This document shows, piece by piece, positions 8,757 to 19,028 of a stretch of 64,000 bases of DNA (position 1 is its first letter; each line of letters begins with the position of its first letter). Location of the stretch: assembly GCF_021173675.1 (NCBI RefSeq), contig NZ_JAIHON010000018.1, forward strand, positions 62,001-126,000, read 5' to 3'. Below the pieces are notes generated by a model, which saw only the letters and a program-made list of their open reading frames with translations, did not search any database and was not told the origin of the DNA. The position numbers and the translations under genes are program-made. Source of the stretch: Streptomyces lincolnensis. Lineage in GTDB: Bacteria > Actinomycetota > Actinomycetes > Streptomycetales > Streptomycetaceae.

Positions 8757-9616
8757 TTCGACGCCTCCTCGGCCCGCTTGAAGGTCGACGGTTCGATCGC
8801 GGTCCGCTCCAGACGCTCCTCGGCCCGCTGCTCCAGCGCCTTCAGGTCGTTGAGCGCCTCCTGGGACACGTCACGGATCTGGCCGCGCTCGCGCAGCGTC
8901 TTGCTGACGGTGAGCTCGGACGGGGTGCCGTCGGGCAGCAGGCCCGCGATGTCCACGGCGTTGTGCCGGGCGTACACGCCGGGTGCCGGCAGCGGCGGTA
9001 CGTGCGTGCCCGCGCGCACCCGCTCCTCGGCCATCTCGCGCTGGGTCTTGGCCCGTTCGGTGCGCTCGCGGTGGGTGAGCACCATGGCGCCGACGGCCGC
9101 CGTGATGAGTAGGGCGCCGGTGATCTCGAAGGCGAAGACGTACTTGGTGAAGATGAGGGCCGCCAGGCCCTCCACGTTGCCGTTCGCGTTCGCCTGCGCG
9201 AGACCGTTGAACTCCGTGAGGGAGGCGTTGCCGATGCCCGCGACCAGCAGGATGCCGAAGCCGAGCCCGCAGAGAAGGGCCAGCCAGCGCTGGCCCTTGA
9301 TGGTCTCCTTCAGGGAGTCCGCGGCCGTGACGCCGACGAGCATCACCACGAAGAGGAACAGCATCATGATCGCGCCGGTGTAGACGACGATCTGGACGAC
9401 GCCCAGGAAGTAGGCGCCGTTGGCGAGGTAGAACACCGCCAGGATGATCATGGTTCCGGCGAGACAGAGCGCGCTGTGCACGGCCTTCTTCATGAAGACG
9501 GTGCACAGGGCGCCGATCACGGCGACGGTGCCCAGCACCCAGAACTGGAAGGCCTCTCCGGTGGAGGTGGAGTAGGCGGCGAGGGAGGTGGAGTGGGCGG
9601 CGAGCTGCGAGGTCAT
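8753..9616 (-). CDS. nuoJ: NADH-quinone oxidoreductase subunit J, with C-terminal extension
   Basis: Membrane subunit next to NuoK, 287 residues. The first about 190 residues hold five helices, with 'VQIVVYTGAIMMLFLFVVMLVG' carrying the conserved pi-bulge helix used in conformational coupling. After the last helix an additional hydrophilic tail of about 90 residues begins ('HRERTERAKTQREMAEERV...') and is rich in Arg, Glu and Lys. Compared with the roughly 180-residue proteobacterial NuoJ this is a large cytoplasmic extension, which I believe is usual in actinobacteria. The ATG at 9616 overlaps the nuoI stop (ATGA). Confidence 0.96.
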   Translation of the reverse strand: MTSQLAAHSTSLAAYSTSTGEAFQFWVLGTVAVIGALCTVFMKKAVHSALCLAGTMIILAVFYLANGAYFLGVVQIVVYTGAIMMLFLFVVMLVGVTAADSLKETIKGQRWLALLCGLGFGILLVAGIGNASLTEFNGLAQANANGNVEGLAALIFTKYVFAFEITGALLITAAVGAMVLTHRERTERAKTQREMAEERVRAGTHVPPLPAPGVYARHNAVDIAGLLPDGTPSELTVSKTLRERGQIRDVSQEALNDLKALEQRAEERLERTAIEPSTFKRAEEASK

Positions 9617-10254
9617 CGGCCGATCACCTTCTCCGACGCCGGTTCGTCCTCACCGAAGGTGGAGGCGGCCTCCTGCACGACCTCGCCCTTGGAGGTGGCC
9701 ACTTGGGGCTCGGTGCCCGGCGCGGCCTCCGTCACCAGGCCCCGGTAGTAGTCCTGCTCGTCCATCCCCGGGTAGATGGCGTGCGGCGAGTCGACCATGC
9801 CGTCCTCGAGACCGGCGAGCAGCTGCTCCTTGGTGTAGATCAGGTTGGCGCGGCTGGAGTCGGCCAGCTCGAACTCGTTGGTCATCGTCAGCGCGCGCGT
9901 GGGGCACGCCTCGATGCACAGGCCGCACAGGATGCAGCGGGCGTAGTTGATCTGGTAGACGCGGCCGTAGCGCTCGCCGGGCGAGTAGCGCTCCTCGTCC
10001 GTGTTGTCGGCGCCCTCCACATAGATGGCGTCGGCGGGGCAGGCCCAGGCGCACAGCTCGCAGCCGACGCACTTCTCCAGGCCGTCCGGATGGCGGTTGA
10101 GCTGGTGCCGTCCGTGGAAACGCGGAGCGGTGGTCTTCTGCTGCTCCGGGTACTGCTCGGTCAGCCGCTTCTTGAACATGGCCTTGAAGGTCACGCCGAA
10201 GCCGGCTACCGGGTTCTGGAAACCGGGTTTGGTCTCCTTGGGCTCCTCAGCCAT
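9613..10254 (-). CDS. nuoI: NADH-quinone oxidoreductase subunit I (two 4Fe-4S clusters)
   Basis: Peripheral-arm ferredoxin-like subunit, 213 residues, carrying clusters N6a and N6b. The two cysteine sets are 'CVGCELCAWACPADAI' and 'CILCGLCIEACPTRAL'. I chose the ATG at 10254 because GGAAAGGAGG, the best ribosome-binding site in the operon, sits about 5 nt upstream; the frame is open to 10314 but that stretch overlaps nuoH and lacks a better site. The start overlaps the end of nuoH by 8 nt. The C-terminal about 40 residues are an acidic, low-complexity tail. Confidence 0.96.
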   Translation of the reverse strand: MAEEPKETKPGFQNPVAGFGVTFKAMFKKRLTEQYPEQQKTTAPRFHGRHQLNRHPDGLEKCVGCELCAWACPADAIYVEGADNTDEERYSPGERYGRVYQINYARCILCGLCIEACPTRALTMTNEFELADSSRANLIYTKEQLLAGLEDGMVDSPHAIYPGMDEQDYYRGLVTEAAPGTEPQVATSKGEVVQEAASTFGEDEPASEKVIGR

Positions 10255-11611
10255 CGGACGCCTCCTTTCCATCCAGAGATCCGTCACTCTGAGTATCGGG
10301 CCCACCACTGACAATCAGCTCCCGCTCACGGTGCGAGCGGCGCCTGGGCACCGGGGCAAGCTCCTGCCCGGGCAGCGGCGGCACGGGGAACCCGCCCGCC
10401 ATCGGGTCGAATCCGGCCGGTTCCTCGACGGGCGGCTCGGCCGCCTTCGCCTTCTCGCGGAACATGTCCGCGACGAAGGACAGCAGGAGCAGGGCGAGGA
10501 CACCGCCGCCGATGTACAGGGCGATGTCGGCGAAGTCGTAGTTCTCGTTGCGCAGCGTCCGCACGGTGGCGACGAGCATCAGCCAGACCAGCGAGACCGG
10601 GATGAGGACCTTCCAGCCGAGCTTCATCAGCTGGTCGTAGCGGACGCGGGGAAGCGTGCCGCGCAGCCAGATGAAGAAGAACAGCAGCAACTGCACCTTG
10701 ATCACGAACCAGAGCAGCGGCCACCAGCCGTGGTTCGCGCCCTCCCAGAAGGTGCTGACGGGCCACGGGGCCCGCCAGCCGCCCAGGAAGAGCGTCACCG
10801 ACACGGCCGAGACCGTCACCATGTTCACGTACTCGGCGAGCATGAACATCGCGAACTTGATCGAGGAGTACTCGGTGTTGAAGCCGCCGACCAGGTCGCC
10901 CTCGGACTCCGGCATGTCGAAGGGGGCGCGGTTGGTCTCGCCGACCATCGTGATGATGTAGATGATGAAGGAGACCGGCAGCAGGATGACGTACCACCGG
11001 TCCTGCTGCGCCTCGACGATCGTCGAGGTCGACATCGATCCCGAGTAGAGGAACACCGAGGCGAACGCGGCGCCCATCGCGATCTCGTAGGAGATCATCT
11101 GGGCGCAGGAGCGCAGACCGCCGAGCAGCGGATAGGTGGATCCGGAACTCCAGCCCGCCAGCACGATGCCGTAGATGCCGACCGAGGCGACCGCGAGGAT
11201 GTACAGCATCGCGATCGGCAGGTCGGTGAGCTGCATCGCGGTGCGGTGGCCGAAGATCGAGATCTCGTTGCCGGCCGGGCCGAAGGGGATCACCGCGATC
11301 GCCATGAAGGCCGGGATGGCCGCGACGATCGGCGCGAGGACGTAGACGACCTTGTCCGCGCGTTTGACGATGACGTCTTCCTTGAGCATCAGCTTGATGC
11401 CGTCGGCGAGCGACTGGAGCATGCCCCAGGGGCCGTGCCGGTTCGGGCCGATGCGCAGCTGCATCCAGGCGACGACCTTGCGCTCCCAGACGATGGAGAA
11501 CAGCACGGTCACCATCAGGAAGGCGAAGCAGAACACCGCCTTGATGACGACCAGCCACCACGGGTCGGTGCCGAACATCGAGAGGTCTTCTGCGGCGAGG
11601 GACGGGCTCAT
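10247..11611 (-). CDS. nuoH: NADH-quinone oxidoreductase subunit H
   Basis: Quinone-chamber membrane subunit, 454 residues with eight helices. Family signatures are visible: 'ERKVVAWMQLRIGPNRHGPWG' near residue 55, 'EAQQDRW' and 'GETNRAPFDMPESEGDLVGGFNTEYS', the charged loop lining the quinone entry, and 'LFFFIWLRGTLPRVRYDQLM'. The C-terminal 100 residues ('EKAKAAEPPVEEP...' onward) form a Pro-rich cytoplasmic extension absent from E. coli NuoH. ATG at 11611 overlaps the nuoG stop (ATGA). Confidence 0.97.
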   Translation of the reverse strand: MSPSLAAEDLSMFGTDPWWLVVIKAVFCFAFLMVTVLFSIVWERKVVAWMQLRIGPNRHGPWGMLQSLADGIKLMLKEDVIVKRADKVVYVLAPIVAAIPAFMAIAVIPFGPAGNEISIFGHRTAMQLTDLPIAMLYILAVASVGIYGIVLAGWSSGSTYPLLGGLRSCAQMISYEIAMGAAFASVFLYSGSMSTSTIVEAQQDRWYVILLPVSFIIYIITMVGETNRAPFDMPESEGDLVGGFNTEYSSIKFAMFMLAEYVNMVTVSAVSVTLFLGGWRAPWPVSTFWEGANHGWWPLLWFVIKVQLLLFFFIWLRGTLPRVRYDQLMKLGWKVLIPVSLVWLMLVATVRTLRNENYDFADIALYIGGGVLALLLLSFVADMFREKAKAAEPPVEEPAGFDPMAGGFPVPPLPGQELAPVPRRRSHRERELIVSGGPDTQSDGSLDGKEASDG

Positions 11612-14112
11612 GCCTCCACCTCCTTGGGGGCTTCGGCGGCGAGCGTCGCCGGGCCGATGCGGACGAGTGAGCCGGGCCGCGCCCCGGTGTCGGAGGCGAC
11701 GCCGCCACCGGTGGAGTTCAGCGGGAGCCAGACCACGCGGTCGGGCATCTCGGTGATCCGCAACGGCAGTTCGACCACTCCGGCGGTACCGGTCACGGCG
11801 AGCAGTTCGCCGTCCTTGACGCCCGCCTCCGCCGCCGTGGCGGCCGACACGCGCGCGTGGGCCGCGTGCCGGGTCCCGGCCAGCGCCTCGTCGCCCTCCT
11901 GGAGGACGCCCTGGTCGAGCAGCAGCCGGTGTCCGGCCAGGACCGCCTCACCGGCGGCCGGGCGCGGCACCTGGGCACCGGTCTCCAGGGGTTCGGTGGC
12001 CCGCGGTCCGTCCCAGGCGCCGAGCCGGTCCAGCTCCGCGCGCGTGGTGCGCAGATCCGGCAGACCCAGGTGGACGTCCATGGCGTCGGCCAGCATCTGG
12101 AGCACTCGGCCGTCGGTGGGCGCGAGACTGCGGGTCATCTGGTCGGGCTTGAGCGCGGACTCGAAGAAGCGCACCCTGCCCTCCCAGTTGAGGAAGGTGC
12201 CGGCCTTCTCGGCGACCGCGGCCACCGGCAGGACGACGTCCGCGAGTGCGGTGACCTCGCTGGGGCGCAGTTCCAGCGACACCAGGAAGCCCACTTCCTT
12301 CAGAGCCGCACGCGCGCGTGCCGGGTCGGGCAGGTCGGCGACCTCCACGCCCGCGACCACCAGCGCCTGGAGCTCACCCCTGGCGGCGGCCTCGACGATC
12401 TGGTCGGTGTCCCGCCCGTAGCGGTGCGGCAGTTCGGCCAGGCCCCAGACCGCGGCGACCTCGTCCCGCGCGCGCGGGTCGGTGGCCGGGCGGCCGCCCG
12501 GCAGCAGCGACGGCAGCGCGCCCGCCTCGACGGCACCGCGCTCCCCCGCCCGACGCGGGATCCACACCAGTTGGGCGCCGGTGGCGGACGCGGCCCGTAC
12601 GGCGGCGGTCAGCCCGCCCTCGACGGCGGCCAGCCGCTCACCCACGACGATCACCGCGCCCTCGGAGCGCAACGCCTCCGCGGCCCTGGCACCGTCCGTC
12701 TCCAGGCCGACCCCGCCCGCGAGCGCGTCCAGCCACTCGGTCTCGGTGCCGGGGGCGGCGGGCAGCAGGGTGCCGCCGGCCTTCTCCAGGCCACGGGTGG
12801 CGTACGTGGCGAGCGAGAACACCTTCTGCCCGTGCTTGCGCCAGGCCTTGCGCAGCCGCAGGAAGACACCGGCGGCCTCCTCCTCGGCCTCGAAGCCGAC
12901 CAGCAGGACGGCGGGCGCCTTCTCCAGGGCGGTGTACGTGACGCCCGTACCGTCGAGGTCACGGCCGCGTCCGGCGACCCGGGCGGCCAGGAAGTCGGCC
13001 TCCTCGCTGCTGTGCACGCGCGCGCGGAAGTCGATGTCGTTGGTGTCGAGCGCCACCCGCGCGAACTTGCTGTAGGCGTAGGCGTCCTCGATCGTGAGGC
13101 GACCGCCGGTCAGGACACCGGTGCGGCTCCGCGAGGCCAACAGCCCCTGAGCCGCGATCTGGAGCGCCTCCGGCCAGGACGCCGGGACGAGCTCGCCCTC
13201 GGCGTTGCGCACCAGCGGCGTCTGGAGACGGTCCCGCTGCTGCGCGTAGCGGAACGCGAACCGCCCCTTGTCGCAGATCCACTCCTCGTTGACCTCGGGG
13301 TCGTTGGCCGCGAGCCGCCGCATGACCTTGCCGCGCCGGTGGTCGGTGCGGGTCGCACAGCCGCCGGAGCAGTGCTCGCACACCGACGGGGAGGAGACCA
13401 GGTCGAAGGGGCGGGAGCGGAATCGGTACGCCGCCGAGGTCAGCGCACCGACCGGGCAGATCTGGATGGTGTTGCCGGAGAAGTACGACTCGAAGGGGTC
13501 GCCCTCACCGGTGCCGACCTGCTGGAGCGCGCCGCGTTCGACCAGCTCGATCATCGGGTCGCCCGCCACCTGGTTGGAGAACCGGGTGCACCGGGCGCAC
13601 AGCACGCACCGCTCGCGGTCGAGCAGCACCTGCGTGGAGATCGGGACGGGCTTCTCGTACGTCCGCTTCTTGCCCTCGAAGCGGGAGTCGGCCTGGCCGT
13701 GCGACATGGCCTGGTTCTGCAGGGGGCACTCGCCGCCCTTGTCGCAGACCGGGCAGTCCAGCGGGTGGTTGATGAGGAGCAGCTCCATCACACCGTGCTG
13801 GGCCTTCTCGGCGACCGGCGAGGTGAGGTGGGTCTTCACGACCATGCCGTCCGTGCAGGTGATCGTGCAGGACGCCATCGGCTTGCGCTGGCCCTCGACC
13901 TCGACGATGCACTGGCGGCAGGCGCCGGCCGGGTCGAGGAGGGGGTGGTCGCAGAACCGGGGGATCTCGATGCCGAGCTGCTCGGCGGCCCGGATGACCA
14001 GGGTGCCCTTGGGCACGCTGATCTCGGCGCCGTCGATGGTCAGCGAGACGAGATCCTCCGGCGGGACCGCCGCCTCTCCCCCGCCCGAGGGAGCGTTGGT
14101 GGTCACGGTCAT
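11608..14112 (-). CDS. nuoG: NADH-quinone oxidoreductase subunit G
   Basis: Large Fe-S subunit of the peripheral arm, 834 residues. It opens with a 2Fe-2S domain (cysteines in 'CDHPLLDPAGACRQC' and 'SCTITC'), then the NADH-dehydrogenase G 3Fe/4Fe region ('HPLDCPVCDKGGECPLQ', 'CVLCARCTRF', 'CPVGALTS') and a molybdopterin-oxidoreductase 4Fe-4S domain ('CEHCSGGCATR'), followed by a degenerate molybdopterin-like domain that does not need cofactor in complex I. ATG at 14112 was chosen from the start of conserved sequence; the frame runs open to 14469 but that overlaps nuoF. The 'VTTNAPSGGGEA' leader is low-complexity. Confidence 0.96.
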   Translation of the reverse strand: MTVTTNAPSGGGEAAVPPEDLVSLTIDGAEISVPKGTLVIRAAEQLGIEIPRFCDHPLLDPAGACRQCIVEVEGQRKPMASCTITCTDGMVVKTHLTSPVAEKAQHGVMELLLINHPLDCPVCDKGGECPLQNQAMSHGQADSRFEGKKRTYEKPVPISTQVLLDRERCVLCARCTRFSNQVAGDPMIELVERGALQQVGTGEGDPFESYFSGNTIQICPVGALTSAAYRFRSRPFDLVSSPSVCEHCSGGCATRTDHRRGKVMRRLAANDPEVNEEWICDKGRFAFRYAQQRDRLQTPLVRNAEGELVPASWPEALQIAAQGLLASRSRTGVLTGGRLTIEDAYAYSKFARVALDTNDIDFRARVHSSEEADFLAARVAGRGRDLDGTGVTYTALEKAPAVLLVGFEAEEEAAGVFLRLRKAWRKHGQKVFSLATYATRGLEKAGGTLLPAAPGTETEWLDALAGGVGLETDGARAAEALRSEGAVIVVGERLAAVEGGLTAAVRAASATGAQLVWIPRRAGERGAVEAGALPSLLPGGRPATDPRARDEVAAVWGLAELPHRYGRDTDQIVEAAARGELQALVVAGVEVADLPDPARARAALKEVGFLVSLELRPSEVTALADVVLPVAAVAEKAGTFLNWEGRVRFFESALKPDQMTRSLAPTDGRVLQMLADAMDVHLGLPDLRTTRAELDRLGAWDGPRATEPLETGAQVPRPAAGEAVLAGHRLLLDQGVLQEGDEALAGTRHAAHARVSAATAAEAGVKDGELLAVTGTAGVVELPLRITEMPDRVVWLPLNSTGGGVASDTGARPGSLVRIGPATLAAEAPKEVEA

Positions 14113-15458
14113 GCGTTCACCTCCGTGCGGGAGTCGGCCCAGGCCGTCGACTTGGCCGGGTCGAAGGGGCAGCCACGGCCCGTGATGTGCTGCTCGTACT
14201 CCTCGCGGAAGTACTTGAGCGAGGAGAAGATCGGCGAGGCGGCGCCGTCGCCGAGGGCGCAGAAGGACTTGCCGTTGATGTTGTCGGCGATGTCGTTCAG
14301 CTTGTCGAGGTCGGACATGACGCCCTTGCCGGCCTCGATGTCCCGCAGCAACTGCACGAGCCAGTACGTCCCTTCGCGGCACGGTGTGCACTTGCCGCAG
14401 GACTCGTGGGCGTAGAACTCCGTCCAACGGGTCACGGCACGCACCACGCAGGTGGTCTCGTCGAAGCACTGGAGCGCTTTGGTGCCGAGCATGGAACCCG
14501 CGGCGCCCACTCCCTCGTAGTCGAGGGGGACGTCGAGGTGCTCGTCGGTGAACATCGGCGTCGAGGAGCCGCCCGGCGTCCAGAACTTGAGCCGGTGGCC
14601 CGGCCGCATTCCGCCGCTCATCTCCAGGAGTTGGCGCAGCGTGATGCCGAGCGGGGCCTCGTACTGGCCGGGGCTGGCGACATGGCCGCTGAGCGAGTAG
14701 AGCGTGAAGCCCGGGGACTTCTCGCTGCCCATCGACCTGAACCAGTCTTTTCCTTTGTGCAGGATCGCGGGAACCGACGCGATCGATTCCACGTTGTTCA
14801 CCACAGTCGGGCAGGCATAGAGCCCAGCGACAGCAGGGAAAGGGGGACGGAGCCGCGGTTGACCACGGCGGCCTTCGAGCGAGTCGAGCAGTGCGGTCTC
14901 CTCACCGCAGATGTACGCGCCCGCGCCCGCGTGCACGGTGATGTCGAGATCGAGGCCGCTGCCCAGGACGTTCTGTCCGAGGTAGCCGGCCGCATAGGCC
15001 TCGCTCACGGCCGACTGCAACCGCCGCAGCACAGGGACGACTTCACCGCGCAGATAGATGAAGGCATGCGACGACCTGATGGCATAACACGCGATGATCA
15101 TGCCCTCGATGAGGCTATGCGGGTTCGCGAAGAGGAGCGGAATGTCCTTGCACGTTCCGGGTTCCGACTCGTCGGCGTTGACAACTAGATAGTGCGGCTT
15201 TCCATCTCCCTGGGGAATGAACTGCCATTTCATTCCCGTGGGGAATCCCGCACCGCCGCGACCGCGCAGACCGGATTCCTTGACGTAGGCGATCAGGTCG
15301 TCCGGCGACATGGCGAGCGCCTTGCGGAGTCCCTCGTACCCCTCGTGCCTTCGGTAGACGTCCAGCGTCCAGGACCTGTCCTCGTCCCAGAAGGCCGACA
15401 GCACGGGTGCGAGCAGCTTCTCGGGGCTGGTGTCTTTGAGTTCGGGTGCCAAGGTCAT
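14109..15458 (-). CDS. nuoF: NADH-quinone oxidoreductase subunit F (NADH/FMN binding)
   Basis: The NADH-oxidising subunit, 449 residues, binds NADH, FMN and cluster N3. It has the FMN/NADH glycine loop 'RGRGGAGFPTGMKW' near residue 60, the 'GAGAYICGEETALLDSLEG' segment, and the N3 cysteines in 'ESCGKCTPCREGTYW' near residue 350. ATG at 15458 overlaps the nuoE stop by one base (TGATG). The C-terminus overlaps the nuoG start by 4 nt. Length and motif order are normal. Confidence 0.97.
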   Translation of the reverse strand: MTLAPELKDTSPEKLLAPVLSAFWDEDRSWTLDVYRRHEGYEGLRKALAMSPDDLIAYVKESGLRGRGGAGFPTGMKWQFIPQGDGKPHYLVVNADESEPGTCKDIPLLFANPHSLIEGMIIACYAIRSSHAFIYLRGEVVPVLRRLQSAVSEAYAAGYLGQNVLGSGLDLDITVHAGAGAYICGEETALLDSLEGRRGQPRLRPPFPAVAGLYACPTVVNNVESIASVPAILHKGKDWFRSMGSEKSPGFTLYSLSGHVASPGQYEAPLGITLRQLLEMSGGMRPGHRLKFWTPGGSSTPMFTDEHLDVPLDYEGVGAAGSMLGTKALQCFDETTCVVRAVTRWTEFYAHESCGKCTPCREGTYWLVQLLRDIEAGKGVMSDLDKLNDIADNINGKSFCALGDGAASPIFSSLKYFREEYEQHITGRGCPFDPAKSTAWADSRTEVNA

Positions 15459-16330
15459 CACTCCCCCTCCTCGGCGGTGGGCCCGGCCGGGTGGGCCGGG
15501 TCGGAGGCCGACGTGTCCTGTGGCGCGTCGTGCGAGCTCAAGTGCTCGGTGGGTGACGGCTTGTGCACCGCCGTGTCGTGCGGCTCGTCGTGCGGACCGC
15601 CCTCGCGCGGATGGACCACGCGCGCGGGTGCGGCCTCTCCCCTTGCCAGGCGGAGGCCCACCAGCGAAGCGGGTCCCGCCCCGCCGCTCGCCTCGACGGC
15701 CCCGGGCCGCTCGTCGGGGAAGCCGGCGAGGATCCGGGCGGTCTCCTTGAAGGTGCACAGCGGCGCCCCGCGCGTGGGCTCGACCGGACGTCCCGCGCGC
15801 AGGTCGTCGACCAGGCGCTTGGCGCTGGCGGGGTCCTGGTTGTCGAAGAACTCCCAGTTGACCATCACGACCGGCGCGAAGTCGCAGGCCGCGTTGCACT
15901 CGATGTGCTCCAGGGTGATCTTGCCGTCGTCGGTGGTCTCGCCGTTGCCGACGCCGAGGTGCTCCTGGAGCTCCTCGAAGATCGCGTCGCCGCCCATCAC
16001 CGCGCAGAGGGTGTTGGTGCAGACGCCGACCTGGTAGTCACCGCTCGGCCTGCGCCGGTACATGGTGTAGAAGGTGGCGACCGCGGTGACCTCGGCCGTG
16101 GTCAGACCGAGCACGTCCGCGCAGAACCGCATCCCGGTGCGCGTGACGTGGCCCTCCTCCGACTGCACCAGGTGCAGCAACGGCAGCAGGGCCGAGCGGG
16201 AGTCCGGGTAGCGGGCGATGATCTCCCGCGCGTCCGTCTCCAGCCTGGTGCGGACGTCGTCCGGGTACGCGGGTGCGGGCAGTTCGGGCATGCCCAGGCT
16301 GACGCCCCGCTCCGAAGAAGAGGTGGTCAC
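15458..16330 (-). CDS. nuoE: NADH-quinone oxidoreductase subunit E with long disordered tail
   Basis: Thioredoxin-fold 2Fe-2S subunit (cluster N1a), 290 residues. Cluster ligands are in 'CTNTLC' (CX4C) and 'CNAAC' (CX3C). The family normally ends after 160-240 residues; here the last about 90 residues are a Pro/Ala/His/Asp-rich low-complexity tail with many HD, HE and HK pairs. I chose GTG at 16330 because it forms a GTGA overlap with the nuoD stop and has GGGAGG about 9 nt upstream. An in-frame ATG 13 codons later is the alternative start. Confidence 0.94.
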   Translation of the reverse strand: MTTSSSERGVSLGMPELPAPAYPDDVRTRLETDAREIIARYPDSRSALLPLLHLVQSEEGHVTRTGMRFCADVLGLTTAEVTAVATFYTMYRRRPSGDYQVGVCTNTLCAVMGGDAIFEELQEHLGVGNGETTDDGKITLEHIECNAACDFAPVVMVNWEFFDNQDPASAKRLVDDLRAGRPVEPTRGAPLCTFKETARILAGFPDERPGAVEASGGAGPASLVGLRLARGEAAPARVVHPREGGPHDEPHDTAVHKPSPTEHLSSHDAPQDTSASDPAHPAGPTAEEGE

Positions 16331-17649
16331 CGGTCGACGCCTCCCATCACGGGGTCGATGGACGCGACAGCGACGATGACGTCGGCGACCTGGCCGCCCT
16401 CGCACATCGCCGCCATGGCCTGAAGGTTGGTGAAGGACGGATCCCGGAAGTGGACCCGGAAGGGGCGGGTGCCGCCGTCGGACACGGCGTGCACCCCGAG
16501 TTCGCCCTTGGGCGACTCGACGGCCGCGTACGCCTGTCCCGGCGGGACGCGGAAGCCCTCGGTGACCAGCTTGAAGTGGTGGATCAGGGCCTCCATGGAG
16601 GTGCCCATGATCTTCTTGATGTGGTCGAGGGAGTTGCCGAGCCCGTCCGGTCCCAGGGCGAGCTGGGCGGGCCAGGCGATCTTCTTGTCGGTGACCATGA
16701 CCGGGCCGGGCTGGAGCCGGTCCAGGCACTGCTCGACGATCCGCAGGGACTGGCGCATCTCCTCCAGCCGGATCAGGAAGCGGCCGTAGGAGTCGCAGGA
16801 GTCGGCGGTGGGGACGTCGAAGTCGAACGTCTCGTAGCCGCAGTAGGGCTGCGACTTGCGCAGGTCGTGCGGCAGGCCGGTGGAGCGCAGGATCGGGCCG
16901 GTGGCGCCGAGGGCCATGCAGCCGGCCAGGTCCAGATAGCCGACGTCCTGCATGCGGGCCTTGAAGATGGGGTTCCCGGTGGCGAGCTTGTCGTACTCCG
17001 GGAGGTTCTTCTTCATCTTCTTGACGAACTCGCGGATGTGGTCCACCGCGCCGGGCGGCAGGTCCTGGGCGAGTCCGCCGGGGCGGATGTACGCGTGGTT
17101 CATCCTGAGCCCCGTGATGAGCTCGTAGATGTCGAGAATCATTTCACGATCACGGAATCCGTAGATCATGATCGTGGTGGCGCCGAGTTCCATGCCGCCG
17201 GTGGCGATGCACACCAGGTGCGAGGAGAGCCGGTTGAGCTCCATCAGGAGCACGCGGATGAGGGTGGCGCGGTCGGGGATCTGGTCCTCGATGCCGAGGA
17301 GCTTCTCGACGGCGAGACAGTAGGCGGTCTCGTTGAAGAAGGACGTCAGGTAGTCCATGCGCGTCACGAACGTGGTGCCCTGCGTCCACGTGCGGTACTC
17401 GAGGTTCTTCTCGATACCGGTGTGCAGGTAGCCGATGCCGCAGCGGGCCTCGGTGACCGTCTCGCCGTCGATCTCCAGGATCAGGCGGAGCACACCGTGG
17501 GTGGAGGGGTGTTGCGGTCCCATGTTGAGGACGATGCGCTCGTCGTCGGCACGGGCCGCGGCCTGGACGATCTCGTCCCAGTCGCCGCCGGTGACCGTGT
17601 ACACGGTGCCCTCGGTGGTCTCGCGCGCCGAAGCGGCGGATGCAGTCAT
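16327..17649 (-). CDS. nuoD: NADH-quinone oxidoreductase subunit D (49-kDa)
   Basis: Quinone-site subunit related to the NiFe-hydrogenase large subunit, 440 residues. It shows 'LNMGPQHPSTHGVLRLILEIDGE' near residue 40 (the quinone-binding His loop), 'GYLHTGIEKNLEYRTW', 'DYLTSFFNE' and the C-terminal 'DPVMGGVDR' signature. ATG at 17649 is preferred over the GTG one codon earlier because GGGAGG is spaced 5 nt from it. A 55-nt gap separates it from nuoC, the longest gap within the operon. Confidence 0.97.
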   Translation of the reverse strand: MTASAASARETTEGTVYTVTGGDWDEIVQAAARADDERIVLNMGPQHPSTHGVLRLILEIDGETVTEARCGIGYLHTGIEKNLEYRTWTQGTTFVTRMDYLTSFFNETAYCLAVEKLLGIEDQIPDRATLIRVLLMELNRLSSHLVCIATGGMELGATTIMIYGFRDREMILDIYELITGLRMNHAYIRPGGLAQDLPPGAVDHIREFVKKMKKNLPEYDKLATGNPIFKARMQDVGYLDLAGCMALGATGPILRSTGLPHDLRKSQPYCGYETFDFDVPTADSCDSYGRFLIRLEEMRQSLRIVEQCLDRLQPGPVMVTDKKIAWPAQLALGPDGLGNSLDHIKKIMGTSMEALIHHFKLVTEGFRVPPGQAYAAVESPKGELGVHAVSDGGTRPFRVHFRDPSFTNLQAMAAMCEGGQVADVIVAVASIDPVMGGVDR

Positions 17650-17704
17650 CACAGCCTCCCGAAGGGAGTCGTTGAGGGGCGGTGGTCGGGCGACGGGTGG
17701 GCGC

Positions 17705-18459
17705 TCATGAGTACGACCTCCGCTGGTCCGGAGCCGGGATCTGGGCGCCCTTGTACTCGACGGGGATGCCGCCGAGGGGATAGTCCTTGCGCTGCGGATG
17801 GCCCTGCCAGTCGTCCGGCATCATGATCCGCGTCAGGGCCGGGTGGCCGTCGAAGACGATGCCGAAGAAGTCGTAGGTCTCGCGCTCGTGCCAGTCGTTG
17901 GTCGGGTACACGGGGACCAGCGAGGGGATGTGCCGGTCGGTGTCCGGAGCGCTGACCTCCAGGCGGATCAGCCGGTTGTGGGTGATCGAGCGCAGGTGGT
18001 AGACGGCGTGCAGCTCGCGGCCCTTGTCGTGCGGGTAGTGCACGCCGCTGACGCCGGTGCACAGCTCGAAGCGCAGGGCCGGGTCGTCGCGCAGGGTGCG
18101 GGCGACGCGGAGCAGGTGCTCGCGCTCGATGTGGAAGGTGAGCTCGCCGCGGTCGACGACCGTCTTCTCGATGGCGTTGTCCGGGAGGAGTCCTTGTTCC
18201 TCCAGGGCGCCCTCGAGTTCGTCGGCGACCTCGTCGAACCAGCCGCCGTAGGGCCGGCTCGCCGCTCCCGGGAGGCGGATCGAGCGGACCAGGCCGCCGT
18301 AGCCGGAGGTGTCGCCGCCGTTGGCGGCGCCGAACATGCCGCGCTGGACGCGGATCTCCTCGCCGCCCTCGCCGCGCTGGCCGGGGAGGTTGGAGGCGCC
18401 GAGGTCCTTCTCGGGGTTGACCCCGTTCGACCCGGCGCCCGTGGTGCCGTTCGCGTCGC

Positions 18460-18463
<4 letters not shown>
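17705..18463 (-). CDS. nuoC: NADH-quinone oxidoreductase subunit C (30-kDa), N-terminal extension
   Basis: Peripheral-arm subunit that supports the quinone site, 252 residues. The 30-kDa signature is visible in 'NDWHERETYDFFGIVFDGHPALTRIMMPDDWQGHPQRKDYPLGG'-type sequence near residues 190-230. The first about 70 residues (Gly/Asn-rich, 'GGDTSGYGG') precede the conserved domain and look disordered. The GTG at 18463 overlaps the nuoB stop in GTGA. The nuoC and nuoD genes are separate here, unlike the E. coli fused nuoCD. Confidence 0.96.
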
Positions 18464-19014
<551 letters not shown>

Positions 19015-19028
19015 GAGTTAAAGGCCCC

